DNA of 64,000 bases from Demequina zhanjiangensis (GTDB taxonomy: Bacteria; Actinomycetota; Actinomycetes; Actinomycetales; Demequinaceae). The stretch is from assembly GCF_030418315.1 (NCBI RefSeq), contig NZ_JAUHPV010000009.1, positions 1 through 64,000 of the forward strand, given 5' to 3'. The notes under the pieces were generated by a model. It saw only the letters and a program-made list of their open reading frames with translations. It had not been told where the DNA came from and did not search any database. The position numbers and the translations under genes were made by a program. Below are positions 57,386-64,000 of the stretch, in pieces (positions within the stretch are counted from its first letter, which is position 1; every line of letters starts with the position of its first letter).

Positions 57386-58444
57386 ATGGACACACAGGCA
57401 ACCCGCACCGCCCGGGAGCTCGGCGGCACCTGGATCGCTCCGTTCGGCGTCGGCGCCATGCTGATGGGGACCAGCACCCCCGAAGGTGAGGCCCGCCGCA
57501 TCCTGGACCACTTCGTGGGCGAGGTCGCACCACGATTCTCGGCGCCCGACGGCACGCCCGCCCGCGCCATGATCGACACCGCGGACTGCTACTGCTGGTG
57601 GGAGGCGCCGGGCACCGACGGAGGTCAGTCGGAGTCCTTGCTGGGCCGCTGGCTCGCGGAGACCGGCGCACGTGAGCGCGTCCACCTGGCCACGAAGGGC
57701 ACGGCGCGGCTGCGCGAGTTCGACGGCGCGTTCCTCCCCGACGGCGATCCGGACTGGGCGTGGGCATACGACCACTTCGTCGGGGCCTCGCGCGAGGTGC
57801 TGATGACCTCCGTCGACGCGTCCCTGGAACGGCTCGGGACGGACCGGCTCGACCTGTACTACGTGCACGTCGACGACCGTTCCGTGCCTCTTGAGGAGAG
57901 CGTCGGCGCCTTGGCGGGCATGGTGGCCGACGGCAGGATCGGCGGCTACGCATGGTCCAACGCACCCGCGTGGCGGCTGGCGCTCGTGCAGGAGACGGCG
58001 CGCGCGCACGGGTGGCCCCTGCCGGCGACGATCCAGGAGGAGCACAGCTACCTGAGGCCGCGCGCCGGCCTGGAGAGGGTCGCCGTGATCGGCGCCGAGC
58101 ACCTCGATCTCGCAAGAGCGAGCGCGATGCCGATCGTGGCGTACTCACCCGTGCTCAAGGGACTGTTCTCCGCGAAGGAGCGACGTGACCCGTCGTTCTG
58201 GGCGATGGCGAGCTATGCGGGACCGGACGCCGACGCGCGGCTCGCCACGATCGACGAGGTCGCCTCGCAGACGGGCGCGACCGGCAATCAGGTGGCGCTC
58301 GCCTGGCTCATGGCGCAGGAGTCGCCTCAGGTGGTGCCGCTGGTCGGTGCTCGTACGTGGGATCAGTACCTGGAGTGCGCTGAGGCGGTGGACGTGGTGC
58401 TGGACGCCGATCAGCTCGCGCTGCTGGACGCGGCGGGCGCCTGA
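57386..58444 (+). CDS. Aldo/keto reductase
   Basis: A 352-residue TIM-barrel oxidoreductase. The tetrad can be assigned to Asp and Tyr in MIDTADCYCWW, Lys in LATKGTARL and His in LDLYYVHVDDRS. The cofactor loop near the end (VVPLVGARTWDQYLEC) fits NADPH. It is under a MerR-type promoter, which suggests induction by a toxic carbonyl or redox signal. Its last 34 bp overlap the convergent MarR-GNAT gene. Confidence 0.92.
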   Translation: MDTQATRTARELGGTWIAPFGVGAMLMGTSTPEGEARRILDHFVGEVAPRFSAPDGTPARAMIDTADCYCWWEAPGTDGGQSESLLGRWLAETGARERVHLATKGTARLREFDGAFLPDGDPDWAWAYDHFVGASREVLMTSVDASLERLGTDRLDLYYVHVDDRSVPLEESVGALAGMVADGRIGGYAWSNAPAWRLALVQETARAHGWPLPATIQEEHSYLRPRAGLERVAVIGAEHLDLARASAMPIVAYSPVLKGLFSAKERRDPSFWAMASYAGPDADARLATIDEVASQTGATGNQVALAWLMAQESPQVVPLVGARTWDQYLECAEAVDVVLDADQLALLDAAGA

Positions 58445-59328
58445 CGCTGAAGACCCTTCGCGTACCAGCGGTCGGCATGCGGCTCGCCGTTGAAGTCCGG
58501 CACCTGCAGGTAGCCGCGCGCCTCGTACATGCGGCAGGCGGGGCCGAGCGTCGAGTTCGTGTCGAGCCGGACCGTCGTCGCTCCGGACTCGCGGGCCCGT
58601 GCCTCGAGGGCGTCGAGGATCATCGCGCCCACGCCGAGGCCGCGCGCCGACGGTGCGACCCACATGCGCTTGAGGAAGGCCGGCTCACCCGGAGGCAGGG
58701 TGACACCGCCGCAGCCGATGGGCTGGCCGTGCAGGCGCACGGCGTAGAAGGCGCCTCGCGGCTCGGTGAGGTCCTCGACCCCCACGGCGACGGCCTTCGC
58801 AGGGTCGTAGCCGGCGTCGAACATCTCCTGCAGTTCTGCGTAGTACTGCTGGACGCACCAGACGGCCTCGGGAGAGGCGGGGTCGATCTCCTCGACGCTG
58901 ATGTGAGGGCGCGTCAGGAGATGGGTGACGGTCCGTGCGGCCGCGTCGAGCGCACGCTGGTCGTCAGCGTCAAGACCGGACAGGAGCACCCCCGTCGCCT
59001 CGTCGCTGGCCTCGTCGAGGCGGGCGGCCTCGTCGTCGCCTGCCGCGGTGCGGCGCACCACGCGCGCGCGTGCGTCGACGGGACTGGGACCCACCTCGAC
59101 GAGCCCCTCGGACTCGAGGGCGCGGAGCAGGCGTGAGGCATAGCCGGAGTCCAAGCCGAGCCGCGAGCGCAGCGCCGCGATCTCCACGTCACCCTCACCG
59201 ATCTCCCACAGGAGTCGGGAGGCGGCGAAGGGACGGCCGCGGTCCAGGAAGTCGCCCTGGAGCGCTCCCACCTCGCGGGTGACGACGCGTTGGAACTGCC
59301 GGAAGGACTGGATGAGACGGGGATCCAC
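58411..59328 (-). CDS. MarR-GNAT fusion protein
   Basis: A 305-residue fusion. Residues 1-140 are a MarR-type winged helix (LLWEIGEGDVEIAALRSRLGLDSGYASRLLRALESEGLV split in two runs, then VDARARVV in the wing). Residues 150-300 are a GNAT acetyltransferase with the acetyl-CoA loop VAPSARGLGVGAMILDALE and MYEARGYLQ near the end. Such fusions are known in actinobacteria with unknown ligands. GTG at 59328 fits a leaderless start; a palindrome lies just upstream. Confidence 0.9.
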   Translation of the reverse strand: MDPRLIQSFRQFQRVVTREVGALQGDFLDRGRPFAASRLLWEIGEGDVEIAALRSRLGLDSGYASRLLRALESEGLVEVGPSPVDARARVVRRTAAGDDEAARLDEASDEATGVLLSGLDADDQRALDAAARTVTHLLTRPHISVEEIDPASPEAVWCVQQYYAELQEMFDAGYDPAKAVAVGVEDLTEPRGAFYAVRLHGQPIGCGGVTLPPGEPAFLKRMWVAPSARGLGVGAMILDALEARARESGATTVRLDTNSTLGPACRMYEARGYLQVPDFNGEPHADRWYAKGLQRQAPAASSSAS

Positions 59329-59331
59329 ATC

Positions 59332-59347
59332 CCTGACTTTAGTCAGG
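59332..59347 (-). promoter_or_regulatory. MarR-type operator over a leaderless promoter
   Basis: CCTGACT-TT-AGTCAGG is a palindrome with 7-bp arms. On the minus strand it contains TAAAGT, a -10 box ending 7 nt before the GTG start at 59328. Autorepression by the MarR-GNAT protein would follow naturally. Confidence 0.6.
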
Positions 59348-59368
59348 CACGCGGCGCGCGACAACGCC

Positions 59369-60358
59369 TCAGGGCAGCTGAGCGATGAGGTCGAGCTCCT
59401 CGGCCCGGCTCAGGCCCGCCTTGCGCGGCCTGTCCAGTCCGAGGCCCCGCTCCCAGGCCAGGGTGTCTCGCAGCGTGTCCTCGAGCGGTCGCCACTGCCC
59501 GCCTGTCTCTCGATACCTGTCCGAGGCGTGCGCGCCGACGGGCGGGAAAGGGCCCGGCGGCACCCACATGGGCAGAGACGTGGGCCCCGACCAGCTCGAG
59601 ACACGGCGCATCGCGAGCCACGGCGTCGTCGCCTCGCGCACGTCACCCTCGTGACCGGCCGCCGCCCGCGCCGCCTCGACCATCTCGCGGAACGGCACCT
59701 GCTCGCCGACCGCGTTGACGGGGCCGCGCACGTCACTCTCGCCCGCATCGAGGATCCAGGCGGCGAGGTCGCGCACGTCGAGCGACTGCGTGGGCGCCCC
59801 GTCGCGGGGCACGAGCATCGGCCCGTCGCCCGCGAGCGCAGCGCGTGCCGGCCAGTAGCCGAACCTGTCGGTCGGATCCCCCGGGCCCACGATCAACCCT
59901 GGGCGCGCGATCAGCGCGTGCGCGCCGAGCTCCCTGGTGGTGAGGTCCTCGCAGGTCACCTTCGCCTGGGGGTAGTGCGCGATCGTCGCCTCAGTCTCGG
60001 GGTGGAGCGCCTCCATCCGCGGCGAGGCCTCGGTGTTGGGGCTGCGATCCGCTCCGTAGACGGACACCGACGAGACGTACGTCCAGTGGTCGGCGACTCC
60101 CCCGAGCGCCTCCACCGCCTCCTGCACGAAGCGGGGCTGCCAGCTCACCTCCACCACGGCGTCGTACCGACGGTCGGCGACCGGGGCGTACGCGCCGGGC
60201 TGCGCACGGTCAGCCTCCACCAGCCGCGCCCCCTCAGGGACGACGCCGGACTCGCCGCGCGCAAGGCAGGTCACCTCCCAGCCGCGCTTCACAGCCTGCC
60301 GAGCCACCTCCGAGCCCAGCCATGCCGTACCACCCAGGACAAGCAGCGATCTGGTCAT
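59369..60358 (-). CDS. NAD-dependent epimerase/dehydratase-like protein (paralogue)
   Basis: A 329-residue SDR-fold protein paralogous to 54864-55868: LLVLGGTAWLGSEVA, then YVSSVSVYG, GPGDPTDRFGYWPARAAL and the closing GLSRAEELDLIAQLP line up along the whole length. Substrate unknown. TAGGCT 6 nt before the ATG marks a leaderless start. Divergent from the MFS gene with 63 bp between starts. Confidence 0.88.
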   Translation of the reverse strand: MTRSLLVLGGTAWLGSEVARQAVKRGWEVTCLARGESGVVPEGARLVEADRAQPGAYAPVADRRYDAVVEVSWQPRFVQEAVEALGGVADHWTYVSSVSVYGADRSPNTEASPRMEALHPETEATIAHYPQAKVTCEDLTTRELGAHALIARPGLIVGPGDPTDRFGYWPARAALAGDGPMLVPRDGAPTQSLDVRDLAAWILDAGESDVRGPVNAVGEQVPFREMVEAARAAAGHEGDVREATTPWLAMRRVSSWSGPTSLPMWVPPGPFPPVGAHASDRYRETGGQWRPLEDTLRDTLAWERGLGLDRPRKAGLSRAEELDLIAQLP

Positions 60359-60364
60359 ACGCCC

Positions 60365-60370
60365 AGCCTA
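60365..60370 (-). promoter_or_regulatory. -10 box for leaderless epimerase paralogue mRNA
   Basis: On the minus strand TAGGCT ends 6 nt before the ATG at 60358. Confidence 0.4.
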
Positions 60371-60421
60371 GTGACGGCCCTCGGCAGACGCCCGATATCC
60401 TTGACGGACGTCAGGAATCTG

Positions 60422-61753
60422 ATGACCCACCCTCGCGTTGAGAACCATGGAATGAATCGCACCTTCAGCTCGCTCGGCATCTTCAACTACCGCCTGTGGT
60501 TCGCAGGCGCGCTGGTGTCGAACATCGGCACCTGGATGCAGCGCATCGCGCAGGACTGGGTGGTGCTCACCGACCTCACCGACGACTCGGGCTTCGCCGT
60601 CGGAGTCACCACCGCGCTCCAGTTCCTCCCGTTCCTCATCCTCGGCCCCTGGACCGGCGTCATCGCGGACAGGGTGGACCACCGCAAGCTGCTGATCGCC
60701 ACGCAGGCCGCCGGCGCCGCGCTCGGAGTCGGACTCGGCGCGATCGTCCTCAGCGGCCACGCCCAGCTGTGGCACGTCTACGCGTTCGCGCTGGGGCTGG
60801 GCGTCGTCACCGCGTTCGACAACCCCGCGCGCATGGCCTTCGTGTCCGACCTGGTGCCACCCGCCAACCTCGCGAACGCGATCGGCCTCAACTCCGCCTC
60901 ATTCAACGCCGCCCGCCTCATCGGACCCGGACTCGCGGGCCTGCTGATCGCGTGGATCGGCTCCGGCTGGGTGTTCGTCCTCAACGGCTTCACCTTCCTC
61001 GCCACCATCGTCGCCCTCCTGCTCATGCGAGGAGGCGAGCTCCAGAAGCAGCATCGGGTTCCCCGCCAGCCCGGTCAGGTGATCGAGGGGGTGCGCTACG
61101 TGCGCGGCCGGCCTGACATCATCGCGATCCTCGTGGTCGTCGGAGTGGTGGGAGCGCTCGGCCTCAACTTCCAGCTCACCGCCGCGATGATGGCGCGCGT
61201 CGAGTTCGGCCGCGGGCCCGAGGATTACGGGATCATCGGATCGATCCTCGCCATCGGGTCGCTCGGCGGCGCGCTGCTGGCCGCGCGCAGGCGCCGTCCC
61301 ACGATGAAGCTCGTCGTCATCGCCGCCTTCGGGTTCGGCATCGCCAACGCGATCCTCGCGCTCACCCCCAGCTACTGGACGTTCGCGCTCGCCGGCATCC
61401 CCGTCGGCTTCGCCGCGCTCACGATGATCACTGCCGCCAACGCCACGGTGCAGACCACCACGGAGCCGTCCATGCGCGGCCGCGTCATGGCGCTCTACAT
61501 GATGGTCTTCCTGGGCGGCACCCCCGTCGGGTCGCCCATCGTCGGCTGGATCGGTGAGGAGTACGGACCGCGCTGGGCGATCGGCATCGGGGCGATCGCC
61601 TCGATCCTGGTGGCCGCGGGAGTCGGCTGGTGGGCCGCAAGGCACTGGAACGTCGTGGTCGAGCTCCAGGCCCGTCGGCCCTTCCTCAAGCTCGGACGTG
61701 GGACCCGCGTCGCCGAGGAACCCATCCAGGACGTCCAGTCCACCCAGGCCTGA
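60422..61753 (+). CDS. MFS transporter (enterobactin exporter/TetV-like)
   Basis: A 443-residue membrane protein with about twelve helices. The first is NYRLWFAGALVSNIGTWMQR, followed by the loop GVIADRVDHRKLL (motif A). Helix four carries NPARMAFVSDLVPPANLANA, typical of EntS-like major facilitator exporters. Substrate unknown. ATG at 60422 has AGGAA upstream; ATG at 60452 (MNRTFSS) is a good alternative. A promoter with TATCCT at 60396 is likely, and the dyad TGACGGACGTCA at 60402-60413 lies about where transcription would start. Confidence 0.9.
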   Translation: MTHPRVENHGMNRTFSSLGIFNYRLWFAGALVSNIGTWMQRIAQDWVVLTDLTDDSGFAVGVTTALQFLPFLILGPWTGVIADRVDHRKLLIATQAAGAALGVGLGAIVLSGHAQLWHVYAFALGLGVVTAFDNPARMAFVSDLVPPANLANAIGLNSASFNAARLIGPGLAGLLIAWIGSGWVFVLNGFTFLATIVALLLMRGGELQKQHRVPRQPGQVIEGVRYVRGRPDIIAILVVVGVVGALGLNFQLTAAMMARVEFGRGPEDYGIIGSILAIGSLGGALLAARRRRPTMKLVVIAAFGFGIANAILALTPSYWTFALAGIPVGFAALTMITAANATVQTTTEPSMRGRVMALYMMVFLGGTPVGSPIVGWIGEEYGPRWAIGIGAIASILVAAGVGWWAARHWNVVVELQARRPFLKLGRGTRVAEEPIQDVQSTQA

Positions 61754-61833
61754 CCGCCACCTCGCACAGGGGCGACCGCGCCGTCGGTCGTCACACGGAT
61801 CCCGCCGCGCGTCGGAAGACCCCGGACACGACG

Positions 61834-61870
61834 ACGGGGCCGCGCGTGCCTCTCGGCAGACGGGCCCCGT
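61834..61870. terminator. Weak hairpin between MFS and DUF6458 genes
   Basis: ACGGGGCC and GGCCCCGT form an 8-bp stem around a 21-nt loop between the convergent stop codons. No T-tract. Confidence 0.3.
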
Positions 61871-61893
61871 GACGTCGAGGGTGAGGCTGAGGG

Positions 61894-62136
61894 TCAGCGC
61901 TCCACGGTGTGGTCGACGCGGTGGTCGTCGCGGACGGCACGCTCGTCGCGGACCTCGCGGTGCGTCGTGTTCGCGCGCTGGGCGTTGACGATCAGCGAGA
62001 TCGCGATCGCCGCCACACCCGCACCCATGCAGATCCAGCCGACGACGCCGAGGTTCACCGCGTCGACGGAGGCGTTCAGAGCGAAGGTCAGAATCGCGCC
62101 GACGACGATCAGGAAGATGCCCGAACCGATGGCCAT
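61894..62136 (-). CDS. DUF6458-like small membrane protein
   Basis: An 80-residue protein with two membrane helices (GIFLIVVGAILTFALN and VGWICMGAGVAAIAISLIVN) separated by a short loop, and a charged tail (RDERAVRDDHRVDHTVER). This matches a small actinobacterial family of unknown function with the same GxGxF...D.V.LG.VGWI pattern. AAGGAG precedes the ATG. Confidence 0.8.
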   Translation of the reverse strand: MAIGSGIFLIVVGAILTFALNASVDAVNLGVVGWICMGAGVAAIAISLIVNAQRANTTHREVRDERAVRDDHRVDHTVER

Positions 62137-62321
62137 GATGAGCTCCTTGCTCCCCGTGATGTAGGGGTCTCGGACAGCTCCTCAACCTCGTGAGCCGAGG
62201 GCTGCCGACCGCTCCTGCAGTCACCAAGGCCAACCGGCTGTCGCATCCCAAACATTCCGAGAATCGCCCCGAAAGGCGATCTACCTGGGTCTTTGCAAGC
62301 GCGAGTTCGGGGAGGGCGAGA

Positions 62322-62822
62322 TCAGCCCGCCAGGACCGAACCGACCCACGGCTCGTCCGCGGTGACCGCGCACGCCCAGGCCCTGTCGCCCTCCGACCAG
62401 CTCGCCTCCGTGGGGAAGTAGACCTGGACCTGCATGTCCCACGCCGCCGGATCGAGCGTCTCCAGGAGCGCAGCATCGGTGCACGTCTCCGTGGCCTCCC
62501 GCTGCACCGCGTCGTCCCCGGGGTACGACGCGCCGTCGAGCGTGCCGACGGCGAAGTGCTGGCCGTCATGCGGGTCGGCACAGGCGACCGCGTCGGCGTC
62601 GGTCGGGACCGCGGCGGGATCGCCGCCAGGGAGCGCGAAGCACTCACCCACCCTCGCGTCGGCCGCGGTCGGCGCAGGCTGGCCCGCGTGCGCGGCCCAC
62701 GTGGACACGAGCGGCCATGCGACCAGGCCCCAGATCGCCACCGCCGCCACACCGAGCACGACGACGGCAGGACGGGCGCGACGCGGCTGCTGCACGTCAG
62801 GCAGGTCCAGGACCTCGTTCAC
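62322..62822 (-). CDS. Septum-formation-domain membrane protein
   Basis: A 166-residue protein with one N-terminal membrane helix (AVVVLGVAAVAIWGLVAW, about residues 18-35) and a secreted domain with four cysteines: VGECFAL, VACADPHDGQHFAVG, TCTDAAL and WACAV. This C...C-x-x-PH pattern is the actinobacterial septum formation domain, named from a few division-associated members, with no known activity. GTG at 62822 has GGAGGTGGAG upstream. Confidence 0.82.
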   Translation of the reverse strand: MNEVLDLPDVQQPRRARPAVVVLGVAAVAIWGLVAWPLVSTWAAHAGQPAPTAADARVGECFALPGGDPAAVPTDADAVACADPHDGQHFAVGTLDGASYPGDDAVQREATETCTDAALLETLDPAAWDMQVQVYFPTEASWSEGDRAWACAVTADEPWVGSVLAG

Positions 62823-63000
62823 CGCTCCACCTCCACCGGGTGCCCCTCGCACCGTAGACCTCGAAGCGAGAAGTGTCCCACCGTTCGGATACCTGGTGTG
62901 ACGAAGTCGCCGCAACGCCGCCGGGCATTCAGGACGACCCGGACATCGCGGACCTCCGACGGCGTCTCCCGACGCCCCGACACTGCACCAGAATGGACGC

Positions 63001-63948
63001 ATGGACTCTGTGCTCACGCTCGACAACGACATCTGGCGCGTCGGACTCGCGCCCACGCTGGGCGGCTCGATCGCCTCGGGCGCGGTGCAGCTCGACGGCA
63101 CCTGGGTGGACGTCATGCGCCCCACCCCGGCGGACGCGACGATCGCGGGCCAGACCGCGTCCTTCCCGCTCGTGCCGTGGTCCAACCGCATCAGCGGACC
63201 CGTGCTGCGCTGGAAGGGCAAGGAGCACCCGCTGCGCGCCACCGGCAGCGACGGCACCGCCATCCACGGCGTCGGCCTGAAGCACGAGTGGACCGTCGCC
63301 GAGGCAGACGCGACGCACGCCGTCCTCACCCTCGACTCCCGCGAGCTCGAGGACCCGAACTTCCCGTGGCCGTTCACGACCACGTTCACCTACACGCTCG
63401 ACGGCGCGACGCTCGTGGTCACCATGGCTGTCACCAACGTGTCCGACGAGGAGTTCCCCGCCGGCCTGGGCCACCACCCGTACTTCGAGCGTCAGCTCAC
63501 GGCCGACGGCGAGGCTCTCGGCGACGAGGCCGAGCTGCAGATCCGCTGCGGCGCCGGCTACGAGCTCGTCAACTGCCTCCCGACCGGAGGGCCCGGCCCG
63601 ATCCGCGCTGAAGCCGACTACCGCGACCGCCGCCCGCTCGGCCACGCGCACGTGGACGACTGCCTCACCGACCGCGTCTCCCCCGCCGCCGCGACCATCA
63701 TCTGGCCCGGCGCCCTGCGCCTGCGCATGGAGGCCGAGGCATCACTCAGCCACATCGTCGTCTACGTGCCCGAAGGCAAGCCTTTCTTCGCCGTCGAGCC
63801 CGTCAGCCACGCCAACGACGCGCTGCGCCTGGCTGCTGAGGGAGTGCCCGGCGTGGGCGTCCGCACTCTCGCACCTGGGGAGACGTTCACCACCGAGTGG
63901 TCCCTCACCGCGACGCCCGCGAAGACCGGAGCGCCGCTGACACACTGA
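63001..63948 (+). CDS. Aldose 1-epimerase-family protein
   Basis: Interconverts alpha and beta anomers of hexoses, or acts on related sugars. The 315-residue beta-sandwich protein has VPWSNRISG near residue 60, the histidines in AIHGVGLKHEW and GLGHHPYFER, and the probable catalytic glutamate in FFAVEPVSHANDALR. It is of the YphB/YeaD-like branch, so the substrate may differ from galactose. CAGAAT 6 nt before the ATG could be a leaderless -10 box. Confidence 0.9.
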   Translation: MDSVLTLDNDIWRVGLAPTLGGSIASGAVQLDGTWVDVMRPTPADATIAGQTASFPLVPWSNRISGPVLRWKGKEHPLRATGSDGTAIHGVGLKHEWTVAEADATHAVLTLDSRELEDPNFPWPFTTTFTYTLDGATLVVTMAVTNVSDEEFPAGLGHHPYFERQLTADGEALGDEAELQIRCGAGYELVNCLPTGGPGPIRAEADYRDRRPLGHAHVDDCLTDRVSPAAATIIWPGALRLRMEAEASLSHIVVYVPEGKPFFAVEPVSHANDALRLAAEGVPGVGVRTLAPGETFTTEWSLTATPAKTGAPLTH

Positions 63949-64000
63949 CGCGTGCCGCGCACCAGGAGGCTCACCCTCCCAGCGCGCATCTCCGCTCTTG

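Noticed and set aside
62262..62279. Hairpin ATCGCC-CCGAAA-GGCGAT as a terminator of the septum-formation gene
   Set aside because: Only 6 bp of stem and no T-tract; too weak to list as a feature.

Overview
The window is high-GC actinobacterial DNA, and its gene content fits the Micrococcales best. Supporting genes are a GlnR-type orphan regulator beside thioredoxin, DUF4395, nitrobindin-like and YgfZ genes, lysC-asd with an internal beta-subunit start, a GlxR-like Crp beside nth, class A PBP with PASTA, RadA, MutY and ClpC. A chemotaxis receptor suggests a motile cell. The family-level placement (Demequina/Cellulomonas-like) is an inference. The first ~235 bases are almost pure G/C homopolymer and look like a low-quality contig end.

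Layout. 0.2-6 kb: chemotaxis receptor, LytR_C protein, tRNA-Ser, SRP RNA, dnaX, recR. 6.5-12.5 kb: an ABC-2 exporter pair, then lysC-asd converging on a ROK regulator. 12.6-19 kb: tRNA-Pro, metallophosphoesterase, bifunctional PBP, DUF4177 and RidA proteins, Crp, a helical-hairpin protein, nth. 19-26 kb: nhaA, glnR, and a forward run of membrane, thioredoxin, DUF4395, 36-residue membrane peptide, nitrobindin, YgfZ, DUF2516 and dtd genes. 26-32 kb: clpC, an SRPBCC protein, an AraC/DUF1772 divergent pair, an aldo/keto reductase. 32.4-34.1 kb: an accessory island holding a frameshifted Imm26 gene, a SUKH immunity gene and the detached tip of an Rhs/YD-repeat protein carrying a NucA/NucB nuclease, abutting mutY. 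34-41 kb: mutY, radA, membrane proteins, a TetR-controlled ABC exporter, proC. 41-46.5 kb: small enzymes and a GNAT-AAA+ fusion protein. 46.5-52 kb: a probable polyphosphate-related operon (DUF4956, VTC domain, Cthe_2159-like lipoprotein) divergent from a two-component system. 52-64 kb: ArsR-SRPBCC pair, serine hydrolase, two paralogous epimerases, DMT and MFS transporters, a MerR/aldo-keto reductase divergent pair, a MarR-GNAT fusion, a septum-formation protein and aldose 1-epimerase.

Two themes stand out. First, about fifteen genes carry a TANNNT-like -10 box ending 6-7 nt before the start codon and lack a Shine-Dalgarno sequence, so leaderless transcription seems common. In several of these, dyads for the adjacent TetR, MerR or MarR regulator overlie the promoter; a similar dyad overlies the arsR start codon. 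Second, the accessory biology is concentrated in the Rhs-tip toxin/immunity island and in two unusual acetyltransferase fusions (GNAT-AAA+ and MarR-GNAT). No CRISPR array, rRNA operon, transposase or integrase was found.
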